Source: Erinaceus europaeus (Eukaryota; Chordata; Mammalia; Eulipotyphla; Erinaceidae). From it: a stretch of 64,000 bases of DNA. Shown one piece after another: positions 46,620 to 57,850 of the stretch (position 1 is its first letter; each line of letters begins with the position of its first letter). The stretch covers positions 72,695,729 through 72,759,728 of the forward strand of contig NC_080162.1 of the NCBI RefSeq assembly GCF_950295315.1, read 5' to 3'. Below the pieces are notes generated by a model, which did not search any database, was not told the origin of the DNA, and saw only the letters and a program-made list of their open reading frames with translations. The translations under genes were made by a program, and so were the position numbers.

Positions 46620-47129
46620 CCACCCCCTCTCCTTGTCACATCCTGATCCTCTCCTTGTCACACCCTGATCCTCTCCTTGTCACACCCTGATTTTCACCAA
46701 TCACTTTTCTCTCCACCCTCTCTATGTCACATCCTGTTTCCACCCTACTTGGCAAGTATATATAAAGACAGCATTGTGAGTTTTATGGTACCTTAGTTTA
46801 GCTTAGCTCAGCTTAGATTGTGCTGCGTCTTGCATGAATGAAGAGATACTGCATACAGCTCAACCGTGAGTCCCGGCTCATCTGTCTCCCGTCAATGAAG
46901 CTTAGCCTGACAAACCAGGATCCTTACGCCAGTCCTTGTACTTTGTGCCACTTGCGCTTAGCCTGCTGTGCTACTGCCCGACTCCCCCTTGCCCGACTTT
47001 GAACATACCTTATCCCTTCACCCCCACTGTCACCAGAGCATGGAGTTTTTCCCATCTGCACAGACCACAGCATTGCTACAAGAGCAGGCCCTGTGGTTCT
47101 CCCTGCACCACCTGCCCCTTCTCCTGCTC

Positions 47130-47480
47130 CTTCCACAGTGATCTTGCTGCTGCACAGAGAAAAGCCACTCCAGCTTCACCTGCAAGCTCTCTCTCCTCAG
47201 ATATGCCCTCTCTTCATTTGATGCTCAGCTCACATGCCCCTGTCCAGGAAAGGTCCTCTGCATCCCCAATATAGTTGTCCCTCTCTCTCCCAACTTTTTT
47301 ACTTTCCTTCATATCAGGTAACCCTGCCTGAAATTTTCTGCACATCTGTGTATCTATTTTTAGCTGCTCCTCTGAAATGGAGCTTTCTTGAGAACAGAGA
47401 CCTCTGCTTACTGCTGGGTGCCTTGAATGGTGCCTGGCAAAGAAGCAGCACTCCATAAAGAGTTGTAGAAATGAATAAAT
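47130..47480 (+). repeat. L2 3'-end remnant
   Basis: L2 order: tttcttgagaacagagacct, ttgaatggtgcctggcaaag, ccataaagagttgtagaaa. Confidence 0.55.
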
Positions 47481-47482
47481 GG

Positions 47483-47700
47483 GGGAGGGGCCAGGTGGTA
47501 ACACACCCAGTTGATTGCACATGCTACCGTGTACAAGGACCATGGTTCAAGCCCCCAGTCCTCAACGGCACAGGGAAAGCTTCGCACGTGGTAAAGCAGT
47601 GTTGCAGGTATCTCTCTGTCTCTATCTTCCCACCCCCCTGTTGATTTCTTTCTGTCTCTACCAAATAAATAAATAAATAAACAAACAAATAAATAAAGAG
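47483..47700 (+). mobile_element. tRNA-derived SINE, family B
   Basis: ggccaggtggtaacacaccc, ggttcaagcccccagtcctc, core, AAATAAATA tail. Confidence 0.88.
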
Positions 47701-47702
47701 TA

Positions 47703-47850
47703 CTTTGGGCTGAGGAGACAGCATAATGGTTCTGCAAAAGACTTTCATGCCTGAGCCTCCAAGATCCCAGGCTTAACCCCTAGCACCACCATAAGTCAGA
47801 GCTAAGCAGTGTTCTCTCTCATTAAAATAAAATTAAAAAAAAATTTTTTT
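47703..47850 (+). mobile_element. Old SINE (family C)
   Basis: gctgaggagacagcataatg, ctttcatgcctgagcctcc, ccaccataagtcagagcta, A/T-rich tail. Confidence 0.75.
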
Positions 47851-48595
47851 AATAAGTAAATGGGAATGAAATACACTAATCTAGCAGACATGTTAAAGGT
47901 CACATTATATTGGGCACATAGGATTCAAGTGATCAAAAAGGGCCTCCCCTCTCTAGCAGTGGGATCATTGTCTTGGGAAGAGACAGGACATTGGAGGAGG
48001 AATAGCATGACAAGAAGTGGTTTGTCTAAGCTGAGTCTAAGCTGACAGCCATAGAGGAGAGGAGGAAATATGAAAGATTCCAGCAGCAAAGGCTTGGGTT
48101 TTAAGGACGACCCACCTCCCTTTTCTAAGAAGCTGAGGGCTTCCTGTATGTTCCCTCAGCAGGTTAGGTCAAGGCCAAGGTCCTACTCTTAACAAGGGCT
48201 TTTGGAAATCCAGAATTACATCTCACGACTGGGTAAGAACCGCTTTGCATTGGCACTGGAATCAGGAAGAAGATTGACTCAGTTCCGCTTTGGGGAAACC
48301 AAGCCTCATCCAGTGGGCACGGGACCCAGAATGAGTGAGCTACATGGGAACCTGGGAACTCCTGAGACCTGCTTCCATCAGAATCTCCCCACTTCTCTTC
48401 CAGCATTCCAGCCCCACAAGGCAGACCATTCATGTGTCAGCAGCCTCTTTGCTCTATGCAGGGAGATTTGATAAGGGGAAGATGACCAGAGGGCTCCAAC
48501 TCCATCGGGACCCTGAGAAAGTAAAGGAAAAAGGAAGGGACATTTGGAAGTAGTAACAGGGCTATGTGTGACTTGGAAAGGAAGAAAAGATGGGA
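47851..48595. other. Non-coding DNA
   Basis: Overlapping 89-codon frames on both strands at 48164-48471 without domain content. May be the 5' part of the retroposon-like unit that follows. Confidence 0.35.
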
Positions 48596-48812
48596 CCATA
48601 GGGAAAAGGGGGGGATATATACAAATATAGACAGATAATTGTAGAATAATAGTTAATAATCCATATCTACAACCTTAAGAGAACTGCTGTAGCTTACAAT
48701 AGAGGGATTGGGAATTCAGAACTCTAGTGGTGGAAATGGTATGGAGTGGTACCTCTGTTATCTTGTAATATTGTAAATGAATATTAAACCACTAATTAAA
48801 AAAAAAAAGGCA
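48596..48812 (+). mobile_element. Poly(A) retroposon related to the 1.1-kb family
   Basis: The end parallels the family 3' end: ggtggaaatggtatggagtg, gtacctctgttatcttgtaa, then a poly(A) tract at 48799-48810. Upstream part not shared. Confidence 0.5.
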
Positions 48813-48994
48813 AGTCACAACTATGATGACTGCTATACAAGAGGGATACCTGAATCTCTGTGGGGGTATGGGGACAAGAAAGACTTTTCTGAAGAAGGAG
48901 CATTTTACTCAAGCCTGTCCTGTCCAGCATGGCAGCCTCCAGATACACATGACTACAGAGCAACTGAAACATGGCTAACGTCACAGGAGTGCTG

Positions 48995-49350
48995 AGTTGT
49001 TTTTATTTTTGCTGTCAGGACTTCACACTTATGTTATTCCACTACTCCTGCAACTAGTTTTATTTCAACTTCCAAAGGATAGAAAGGTAGGGAGGGAAAG
49101 AGGGAGGGAGGGAGGGAGAGTGGGAAAGGGAGGAAGGGAAAGAGGGAGAGGGAAGGGGGAGAGAGGGAGAGGGAGGGGGGAGAGAAGGAGAGGGAGGGAG
49201 AGACAGAAAGAGAGTGAGATACCACAAACCACTCTGCTATTCATGAAGCTTCCCTTTTTTATGATTTGCTCTTGTGGTTCCTGGGACTTGAACCCAGGCC
49301 CTCATGCATGGTAAAGTGTGTATGTTTATGACTTAGTCACAGGCAGCCAT
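48995..49350 (-). mobile_element. Old SINE with expanded GGGA tract
   Basis: tcctgggacttgaacccagg and ccctcatgcatggtaaagtg mark the tRNA-like head. The purine core (49083-49203) has expanded to GGGA/GAGAGG repeats, giving spurious frames on both strands. Confidence 0.6.
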
Positions 49351-51040
49351 AACTAGTTTCTCACACAGAGACACCTAGGTCCAGGCTTGACCCAAGTCCT
49401 GTGGTGTGTGACCACTTCACTGACTGGCTTGGACTTAGCAGGTATCAATCTGATATGCTCTGACACCTCTCTGAGTGCTGTTTTCACCTTAGCTCTGTCT
49501 GTCCTCCTGCTTCTCTGAGGTGGGTCTCTGGTTCTGGACACTAGCAGAAAGGTGTTCTGTGAATTTTCAGTGGGTGGAGAACTATGGATGAGTCGTTTTA
49601 TTAAAACATCATTTTCTGTATCAAGCCTTGTATAAAGGCTCAGTTCAAGCAAGGCTGGGTCTAAAATGTCACTGTTATAGCTGCCAGTCCTGAGGCTGGC
49701 CTAGAGCTCACCCAGATCTCTGTCACACACCTAGAAGGGGTGGAGTGAGTGTTCTTGTGCTCCTCCTCCCTTCCCTGAACTGGGTCCCTTTAGGGGACCC
49801 TGTATACATGTGGGTGTTTAGAAATGACCCCTGTAGGGCCTGATCCCACCCAGCTCCATACCCCCAGCCCTGCAGTGCCTACAGTCTCTTCACACCCTTT
49901 TGAATGGGTGCTGGACAAAATGCTCTGAGCCTGGCCATTCTCAGGGACTGTGATGGATGGGGGTGGGGTGGGGTAGGGGGAGTCCCTAAGACCTGGCTCC
50001 TTGCTATTCCACCTGGGGGAAATTCAGCCTGCTCCCCTGCTACCCCATCTCTGTCCTGCCATGTGTTTTCATTTCCCTGTTTCTCCTGCTCAAGTGGCAT
50101 AGTGGTGGATCTGCAAAGCCATTGTCTTCCTTGGGACATCTGGGGGAAACCATCCCCCCTCTGCAGGCACCCCAACCTCTCCTTAGGTCACCTTGCTTGG
50201 CTGAGGTGACCAAGGAGCTTGAAAGGGGAGAGGTTCCATAAGAGACCCAGCCAGATTTTGTAACTTTTCTTCAACCCCAAGGATACACCCAGTCCCAAAG
50301 GTTTAACATGCATCTTCCCCAGCATGAAGCCTGGTAGACAATTCCAGGGAAGTGGGAAGTCCCCAGGCACCACTGTGCAGCACAGTGAATCAAGGGGCGG
50401 GAGATGATTCAAAGGCCATACATACTCTCTGCTTTACTTGGCTGTGGCTGTCCAAGGCTCACTTCACCAGCCCCCTGACCCTTATGCCACCCACTCCACA
50501 TTCCCAAAGCCGCCATGGGTCTGGGCCACAGTGGGCCCTCAATCTGTCTGCTCAGCAAGGAAGCAGCAACTCACTGTGGTAGGGACAGAGAACTATGGCT
50601 GGAAACTAAAGCTGCAGTCTTGCTAATAAAAAAAATAAATAAAAAAATAAATGTGTTATTTCTTATAAAACACCTAGAATAGTACTTGGTACACAGACAG
50701 TAGTTGTCTATGAATGTTTGTTCTTATTACCTGAGCTGACCTTTGATTCTAAACATCTTTGCATTATTATCATTGCCATTATTTTCCATTGTATATATCT
50801 ATTATTCAGTAAATCACTAGTACCTACTGAGTACCAGGCACTGTTCTGGACACTGGAATACACCATGAATAAAATCAAAGTCCTGTCCTCATGGACAATG
50901 TATTTTACACATTCCTAAAATTATATTTTATGGCATAAAATATTCCAAATACATAGAAAATAATATGTCCACACTCTTATGCATATTTAATGAACACCAC
51001 TATTTAGTACTATTTGCCTTCCATTGAGCATACAATAAAA
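49351..51040. other. Unique non-coding DNA with old repeat traces
   Basis: No coding exon recognised in frames of up to 101 codons. 50650-50740 and 50800-50910 resemble 3' ends of ancient repeats (ctgagtaccaggcactgttc). Confidence 0.35.
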
Positions 51041-51044
51041 AGCT

Positions 51045-51302
51045 TATTTATTTATTATTTATTTATATTTTTAATTAATTTTTTCCCCTTTTGTTGCCCT
51101 TGTGGTTTTATTGTTGTTGTAGTTATTGATGTCACCATTGTTGGATAGGACAGAGAGAAATGAAAAGAGGAAGGGGAGATAGGGGGGAGAGAATGACAGA
51201 CACCTACAGACCTACTTTCACTGCTTGTGAAATGACTCCCCTGCAGGTAGAGAGCCGGGGGCTCAAACCAGGATCCTTAAGTCAGTCCTTGTGCTTGGCG
51301 TC
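51045..51302 (-). mobile_element. tRNA-derived SINE, family A
   Basis: ccccttttgttgcccttgtg, core, agccgggggctcaaaccag, head partly lost at the right end. Confidence 0.9.
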
Positions 51303-51413
51303 ATGTTTATTATTCATTTTAAGATAACTGATGAGAGAGAGAGAGATTTGGCAGCTTGCTTTTGAGAAAGGAAATAGAAAAATATCCTCAAATGTTTATG
51401 CTCTTCTGTCTAG

Positions 51414-51785
51414 TGGTCCCCACCCTGAAGATCACCACCAAGCCCCCTGAGGCCCACATCCACTCACATGAGAAAGTAGACCTTACTTGCCAGGTGTGCC
51501 ACTTCTACCCTGCCTACGTGCACCTTACCTGGATGGAGAATGGGCACAAGATCCAGACTGCAGAGGCTGCACAGGCCACCAGGCACCCAGATGTGGCCTA
51601 CTCTCTGGAGCACATGTGGCTGGCAAAGGCCACACCAGGAGGGAGGGAGTTTTCTGGGTGATGCAGGATGAGCAGCTGCCAGTCAAGGTCAACATTACCT
51701 TGAGGGCACAGGACTCCAGGGGAAAAGGTGGGTGCAGCCTCTGGTCCAGCCCTGCTAGCAACAGAGCTGGTAACAGCACTGTCAG
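51414..51785 (+). pseudogene. SIRP-like immunoglobulin C1-set exon (D3), damaged
   Basis: A splice acceptor (tctgtctag at 51405-51413) precedes an exon whose translation VPTLKITTKPPEAH, DLTCQVCHFYPAYVHLTWMENG aligns with the third Ig domain of SIRP receptors, surface proteins of myeloid cells that bind CD47. The frame then shifts near 51630-51650, and the C-terminal part (REGVFWVMQDEQLPVKVNITLRAQD) continues in another frame. The second disulphide cysteine of the Ig fold is replaced by tryptophan in FWVMQDEQ. A possible donor is at 51786. Phase 1 entry agrees with SIRP exon structure. Family assignment is from recalled SIRP sequences; other C1-set proteins remain possible. The exon looks non-functional. 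Confidence 0.6.
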
Positions 51786-52067
51786 GTATGAAACACAGGC
51801 CCTGGCCAGCTGCCTGGCTGCAGGGGCCCAGAGCAGTGCAGAACAGAGGCGAACGGAAAAGAAATAAGCTGGGCTAAAGCTTAGCCATTGATCCCTAAGA
51901 CCCATTCTTGCCTCTTCACCTCACACCTCACTTTGAAGCCCTTCCTCTTTTCCTGACTCTAGGCACTCTCCATGTTGGAAGCTGTCCCTAGACTGCAGGA
52001 AACTGTAGTAACATGGAGTAGATAGAGCCAAATGCCTTCTAGGAAGGCACCTAACTATGATTGGGTC

Positions 52068-52222
52068 TGGGGCCAGCCATATAGCTCACATGGATAGTTT
52101 AATTGCTATGTCATGCATACAGACCAGGTTTGAACCTGGTTCCCTACTACACTGAAGGATCTTTGATATTGTGGTATCTTTCAGTCTGTCTCTATCTCTC
52201 TCTTTCTATATGGGAAAAAAAA
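52068..52222 (+). mobile_element. Older SINE (family E)
   Basis: ggccagccatatagctcaca, gaacctggttccctactaca, ttgtggtatctttcagtctg. Confidence 0.65.
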
Positions 52223-52224
52223 GT

Positions 52225-52351
52225 TGGAGGGTGTAGATAGCATAATGGTTATGCAAAGACACTCTCATGCCCGAGGCTCTGAATTCTCAGGTTCAATCCC
52301 CCATACCACCATAAGCCAGAGATGATCAGTGTTCTGTTAAAAAAAAAAAAG
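52225..52351 (+). mobile_element. Old SINE (family C)
   Basis: gggtgtagatagcataatgg, ttctcaggttcaatccccca, ccataagccagagatgatca, poly(A). Confidence 0.75.
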
Positions 52352-52364
52352 TAAGACTTTTTCA

Positions 52365-52905
52365 ATGGGAGTTTCCATAATTCAGTTTTAAACTCCCAAC
52401 TCCTGTGCCTCACATTTGGGACTTACCTTTGAGTAGAGACATCCACTTACCTTTGGGACTTAACCTTTGAGTAGAGACACCTGACTCCAGGGATTCGATC
52501 ACTGGCCTCTAGCTTCACATCCACCGACTTAACCTCTCCACCGCAGCCATCAGCCATGCCAGGAGAAGATTTCTAGTAATCTTAGCTTCTAGCCATAATC
52601 ATGAAAACCTGCAGACACCCACTTCCAGCTTCCAATCACAGCTTTCAGATGCTTTCCCTTCTCTATCTCACTCTGCCCCTCTTTCTTCCCTTTCAACACC
52701 ATATCTCCACAAAGACCAAACCATCCCAATGTATCCCACTTTTTCAAGCCATCCCTACATACCCCATCATTTCTCCTCTTTTCCTTATTAATGTTTTTGC
52801 TATTGGGGGGTGTGGAACTCTGGTGATGGGTAGTCTGTGAAATTTTACCCCTTTTTCCCTATGGTCTAGTCCATCATTACTAAATCAATAAAAGATAAAG
52901 AAAGA
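52365..52905 (+). mobile_element. Poly(A) retroposon related to the 1.1-kb family (older)
   Basis: The 3' end gtggaactctggtgatgggt, gaaattttacccctttttcc, ctaaatcaataaaagataaa parallels the 3' end of the 1.1-kb family. The 5' 400 bases are a separate sequence, with a 39-bp direct repeat near 52430 and 52460 (cctttgagtagagacac). Confidence 0.45.
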
Positions 52906-53345
52906 GAGCTAATAGGATAGCTAAGATGGATTGCATCATAGGCTCCCCACTATATACGATGAAATCTTACTTTCTGATGTGACTATACTTGTAGAAAGGG
53001 CTCTTAGAGGGTAGTTATAATCAAATACTTTGAGAAAGGTGGAGTCTTAATATGCTAGGGTCAGTAACTTGTTAAGAAGCAGAGTTACCTTTCTTTCTTT
53101 GTCTTTTCTCTTCTCTCAGAAATAAGGTGACCTCTATAAGCAAAGAAAAGTCTCACCAGAACCCAGTCAGTCAGTCAGGCAGGCACCCACATCTCCGGCT
53201 TTCTAGGCTTCAGAGATGTATGTATGTGATGTGTATGTGTAGTTGATAGAAGAGAGGAAAAGTAGAAGGAGTAATATTAAAAATGCTGCTAATTTTTCTG
53301 AACACAATCAGTAATTGATGATTGTGTGTGGCACTGAGCCTCTGT
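52906..53345. other. Non-coding spacer
   Basis: No gene recognised. Confidence 0.35.
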
Positions 53346-53349
53346 AGAT

Positions 53350-53520
53350 GTTTGATTCCACTGCTTTTTTTTTAACTTTTATTTTTAAATTTCTGATAGA
53401 GAAGTCAACAGAGATGGAAAAGAGAGATGGAGAGATACAGGGAGAGAGAGAAAAGAGAGAGAGATGAGACATCACAGCAAGGTTCACCATCTGTGGATCT
53501 TCCCCACAGCCGTCCTCCTC
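53350..53520 (-). mobile_element. Old SINE remnant
   Basis: tttctgatagagaagtcaac, purine core, ggttcaccatctgtggatct. Followed by a CCT tract. Confidence 0.5.
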
Positions 53521-53569
53521 CTCCTCCTCCTCCTCCTCCTCCCCGCCCCTCCTCCTCCTCCTCCTCCTG
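53510..53569 (+). repeat. (CCT)n microsatellite
   Basis: Two runs of CCT units separated by ccccgcccc. Confidence 0.95.
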
Positions 53570-54127
53570 ATTTCTCTCCCTGCTCTTTTTCTCTACACCT
53601 CCCCCAACTTAGCTGCTTCCAACCCGCATCCTCTAGGTATCCATTGAAGTTCTGATGTCATTTCCCACTAGGGGGAGCTGCCCATCAAGCAGTTCATATG
53701 TAGAGACACCTCTGCTTTTCTTGGTCCTGCTTGGATCAGCTCTGGGAAGAGGTGGGTGGTAGAAGAGTCATGATTGGTCATTCCTTGGTGAGCCATAGTA
53801 TGTGGACTGACAGCTCTTCAGAACCACATAAATGGGGAGGAACAGCTCCTATAGGAATATGAGTTCTGTACTGCAGGTCCACACACTGCCAGCCAGGGAC
53901 TGAATGCATGCTGCAGATAACACATTCCACAGCGGTGACTGGGCGCTGATCTCACTGCTTCTTTCCCTGATAGAATGAGTCAGTATTCGCCTCCTGTAAG
54001 AATTCTCAGGGGAATGATCACTCTCACTTTTCTGTTTCTTTGTCCTCTTTTGTTGTTGTTGTCCCACAGAAATAAGAAAAATCATTTACCTTGTCAGCTA
54101 TGGACTGGGTGAAAATGCAGCTGGTTG
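53570..54127. other. Unique non-coding DNA
   Basis: No gene recognised. Confidence 0.35.
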
Positions 54128-54128
54128 A

Positions 54129-54188
<60 letters not shown>

Positions 54189-54260
54189 GTATATATATAT
54201 ATATAGAGAGAGAGAGAGGGATATATATATATAGAGAGAGAGGGATATATATATAGAGAG

Positions 54261-54312
<52 letters not shown>

Positions 54313-54318
54313 CTCTCT
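54128..54318. repeat. CT/AT/GA compound repeat with inverted symmetry
   Basis: A (CT)n run, a long (TA)n tract, then alternating GAGAGAGGG and ATATAT blocks, closing with atatatccctctctct. Outer and inner blocks are reverse complements, so the region can fold on itself. Confidence 0.95.
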
Positions 54319-54529
54319 TGTTCACCAGAGCTGGCTTCTGGTGGAGTGCCTTCTCTAATCTGAAGGAGTCAACTGCTTTGGGTGGACTGCCTCTGAGTTT
54401 TTTTCTCTCTGTCCTGTATACTGCATATTGTGTACCACAGGCATTGCCTTCTGTTACAAGGTTAACCTCTCTTGTGGAGCTTGTTCCATGTGCCCTGTGG
54501 CCATCATTGGGTGGCTTCCCCACCCCCCA

Positions 54530-54632
54530 AGCTCAGCTCTGGTTTATGGTGGTGTGGGGGATTGAACCTGGAACTTTGGTCCTCAGGCATTAGAATCTCT
54601 TTTGATATTCATTATTCTATCTCCCTGGCATA
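54530..54632 (-). mobile_element. Old SINE (family C)
   Basis: gctcagctctggtttatggt, gattgaacctggaactttgg, ttcattattctatctccctg. Confidence 0.7.
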
Positions 54633-54649
54633 CTCATATATTGTTTTAA

Positions 54650-54815
54650 AGGCTTGTTTTATTGAGAACATAACAGAGAGAATATTATATGGGATGGAGA
54701 GAGGGGAGAAAGAAGCCAGAGTTCATTCTGGTACATGCAGTGCTGGAGGGACTGAGCTCGGAACCTCAGGCATGTGAGTCCAAATCTTTATCAGCTGAGA
54801 TATTTCTCCAGTCTT
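54650..54815 (-). mobile_element. Old SINE remnant
   Basis: ggagggactgagctcggaac, cctcaggcatgtgagtccaa, purine core on the left. Confidence 0.5.
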
Positions 54816-55385
54816 GCACCCCTCAGATTTGCTAACAAACCTTTGCAGCTATATCTTTTTAATCTGTCCCCTAAAACCCTTCTATAGGGGCCTCCCTTTA
54901 AGCACCCCTGCCTCTGTGCAGTCATATGCCACTTACTGTGGAGAATGCTTGCTTCATACTGACGCCAGCATGTATCTTCCCTGCCACAGGAAAGGCAGCA
55001 GCAAGACTAGGGCCTCAGACAGCAGAACTGGGACTAGTAGGCAGGTGTGGCTCTGCACAAAAACTAGGTGATTTTTTTTTTCATTTTTCTCTTCCATCCT
55101 GCCTAAGGATGCAAGTCATAATATTATCTCAAGTCTATATTCAAATCTCAACTGTAAGCATTCTGATATTTATTTCTTCCTGAGTGGTCATATATACTCC
55201 TCAAAATTTGGTGCTTCAACTTCAGGGTCTCCTGCAAACCCTTCCCCAGGGATTTCTACACTGACACTTCTCCCTGACAAGCCCTCAAGCCATTGAAACA
55301 GCCACTTTCAGGTTTGGACCCCTCCACCCTTTCAATACACTCCTGCCTCCCTCTGGCAACCGTGTTCTGCAGAATTTGGGTTGGT
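54816..55385. other. Non-coding spacer
   Basis: No gene recognised. Confidence 0.35.
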
Positions 55386-55872
55386 TTGACTTTGTCCTCA
55401 TGCTTTGTATCTTTATAGCCCACATGCATTGGTCCTTTTACTCTTTGTTTTGCTGAGCATGATCCTCATCCAGTTCTACCCATATATTCAGAAAAGACAA
55501 GCTTTCATCTTTGTTATGGCTGGGTAGCATTTCACTGTGTACAGATGCCACATCTTCTTTATCTAGTCATTTATTGCTGGCTACTTTAGCATTTCTGTAT
55601 TTTAGCTATTGAAAATAGCACTGCAGTGAACAGAGGTGTGCAAATATCTTTTTATAAACCAGAGATTCATGTTTTTATATTCTCTAGATACTTAGAATTA
55701 CTGGATCATATGATAGTTCTACTCTTTTTCTTAAATCTCATTATGCTTGTTAAGCTTATCCAGTAGTCTTTTTTTTTTTTTAGTGATTTACTTTCAGAGG
55801 GGCTAGGCCACTTTACATTCCCAACAACAGTGTAGAAGTTTCCTTTTTTTCCCCCTCCACATCCTCACTAGC

Positions 55873-55880
55873 ACACACAG

Positions 55881-55965
<85 letters not shown>

Positions 55966-55968
55966 CAA
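55873..55968 (+). repeat. (CA)n microsatellite
   Basis: CA units with AAACA interruptions, within the old L1. Confidence 0.97.
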
Positions 55969-56558
55969 TATAGGACATTCTTACAGGGATGTGGTGGTAT
56001 CTCAGTGTTGTTTCAATTTGCATTTCCCTCAAAATAAGTAATGAAGAACATTTTTGTGTGCCTATTGCTCATTTGTGTGTCTTCTTCAATAAATGCCTTT
56101 CCAGCTCTTCTCTTTTTTGTGTGTGTGTATTCGATCAATTGTTTTGTTTTTTAGTTTTGTGAGTTCTTTATATATCTTGGGTATCAGTCCTTTGTCAGAT
56201 GTTTGGTATGGAAATATTGTCTCCCACTCAGTAGGATGTCTTCATTTTAATGATCATTTATCTTGCCGTGCAGAGGCTTTTTAGTTTGATGCAATCCCAT
56301 TTGTTTGTTTCTGCTTTTGTTTCCCTTGCCATTGAAGTCCTGTTTCAAAAACTTCACTGAAGCCAATGTCATGGAGGGGATTTTTTTTTCTGGGCCTATT
56401 TTCTTTAGTCTATTTTATAGTTTCAAGTCTAACATCTACGCCTTCAACCCATTTAACTTCACTTTTTGTGTGACATTGTAAGGGCAATCTAGTTTCATTC
56501 TTTTATGTGTGGTCACCCAGTTTTCCCAACACCATTTAATGAAGGGACATTCTTCTTT

Positions 56559-56848
56559 TTTTTTTTAATTTATCTTTTATTTCAGAAAGGATAAATGAAC
56601 AAAACCATAGGGTAGAAGGGGTACAACTCCACACAATTCCCGCCACCCAATCTCCATATCCCATCCCTTCCCCTGATAGCTTTCCCACTCTCTGTCCCTC
56701 TGGAAGCATGGACCCAGGGTCGTGGGTTGCAGAAGGTGGAAGGTCTGGCTTCTGTAATTGCTTCCCTGTTGAACATGGGCGTTGACTGGTCGACCGGTCC
56801 ATACTCCTAGTATGCCTCTCTCTTTCCCTAGTAGGGTGGGTCTCTGGG
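56559..56848 (-). mobile_element. 1.1-kb retroposon copy G, 5'-truncated
   Basis: Only the shared 3' module end remains (about 290 bp). Exact 18-bp TSD gaagggacattcttcttt at 56541-56558 and 56849-56866. Confidence 0.93.
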
Positions 56849-57199
56849 GAAGGGACATTCTTCTTTCCATTGTACGTACTTGTGGAGGTAACCAATTAAG
56901 GGGTTGAACTGGTCACTGTCATATTGGGGTTTGCTGCCTCTGACCTTTTCTGGATTCCTGGATTCAGTTACTGTGACTGGAAACTGACTAACTGGAAGAT
57001 CATCTTGTGCCACCTCTGGAGTGGCTCCTAAGGACTTCTTGCCTTGCCTTCTGCCTGGCATCTGGGCGATGGAGGATCTGTGCTGACTGTTTGCTGTCTC
57101 TATGGTGCTCAACCCTGAAATGAGCTGAAAGTAGGAAAGTACTACAGTTAATGATTATGGGGTCAACTGTGCAGTGGTAGAAACAGCTGACATGAACAG

Positions 57200-57385
57200 A
57201 AAGAGACCTTAACCTGGAGTCAGAACTTCTGGGTTGGAATGTAGTTTCTGTTTGCTGTGAGGCCTTTGGTACATTTAACACTCTCGGATTCCTTTATTTC
57301 TCTGTGTCAAAACTATCAATACTAACAATTGTTTATATGATGGTGATGAAAGACCACTTAGAAAGTGATTGATATGTGCTGCATA
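57200..57385 (+). repeat. MIR remnant
   Basis: cctggagtcagaacttctgg, gctgtgaggcctttggtaca in MIR order. Confidence 0.6.
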
Positions 57386-57434
57386 TTCTACACCAGCTGC
57401 TTTAATTATGTATTAGTTCTGAGAATTAAGAATC

Positions 57435-57535
57435 AACAGCCCCTCTAAACTCCATTTGCAGGTAGGAAGCAGAGGCTTAGAGAATAAAATTGCTCAGGCT
57501 CACCTTGTGGAGTGGCTGGGAATGCAAACTTTAGT
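57435..57535 (-). repeat. MIR-like remnant
   Basis: ctccatttgcaggtaggaag, tggagtggctgggaatgcaa on the minus strand. Confidence 0.45.
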
Positions 57536-57679
57536 TGAGAGTGTCTCTCCTGCCCCCTAGAGCCTGTGTTTACAGTTTCTTCCTTATCTGCCGGTTTACA
57601 CATCTGGCCTGTGAGCAGTCAGGCACTCTTTCCTTCCAGAGACCGAGGGCAGAGCTAAGCAGAAGTCACGGCCACCAGA

Positions 57680-57833
57680 TTAGTTCAGTCTGCAGAACCC
57701 TGGCTCTGTCACAGACTAGCTATTAACTTTGCACATGTCACCCAGACTTTCTAAGCTTCACTTTCCTCACTTCTCAAATGAAGCTAGTAACTAGCCCCCA
57801 TGCTTCAGGGCCACGCTGAGAACTGGCTGAATT
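57680..57833 (+). repeat. MIR remnant
   Basis: gaaccctggctctgtcacag, ctagctattaactttgcaca, cttcactttcctcacttctc. Confidence 0.7.
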
Positions 57834-57850
57834 AGCAGTTCCTTCTTCTT

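Larger units (their letters stand above)
46434..46912 (+). mobile_element. Solo LTR of an endogenous retrovirus, with tRNA-Gly-like segment
   Basis: 479 bp, begins TGTTGG and ends CTGACA, exact 6-bp duplication aaccag at 46428-46433 and 46913-46918. TATA box (tatatataaag) near 46757. A CT-rich region follows, as in U5. Contains a 23-bp near-tandem repeat (three units, 46490-46555), a tRNA-Gly-like segment (46585-46619) and a repeated ctccttgtcacaccctgat unit (three copies, 46629-46692). The 6-bp duplication and TG...CA ends fit class II ERVs. No internal region present. Confidence 0.85.
46204..46987 (-). mobile_element. tRNA-derived SINE, family A, split by an LTR
   Basis: Tail and core at 46204-46433, head at 46913-46987. 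A third target repeat cttgcccgacttt at 46988-47000 shows that this SINE used the same site as the previous one. Confidence 0.9.
55390..56990 (-). repeat. Ancient L1 remnant, split by retroposon copy G
   Basis: Reversed L1 ORF2/3' UTR: gttatggctgggtagcattt, actggatcatatgatagttc, tccttgccattgaagtcctg-like order. It resumes after 56866 (ccattgtacgtacttgtgg). The 56093-56284 frame is a by-product. Confidence 0.7.

Noticed and set aside
46585..46660. A functional tRNA-Gly gene
   Set aside because: Only the 5' half is present. There is no T arm, box B or 3' half, and the segment lies inside an LTR.
49034..49314. Arg/Gly-rich and Ser/Leu-rich frames
   Set aside because: They are translations of an expanded GGGA/GAGAGG tract in an old SINE.
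54098..54523. 141-codon frame on the minus strand
   Set aside because: Most of it is Tyr-Ile and Ser-Leu from the (TA)n and (CT)n repeats.
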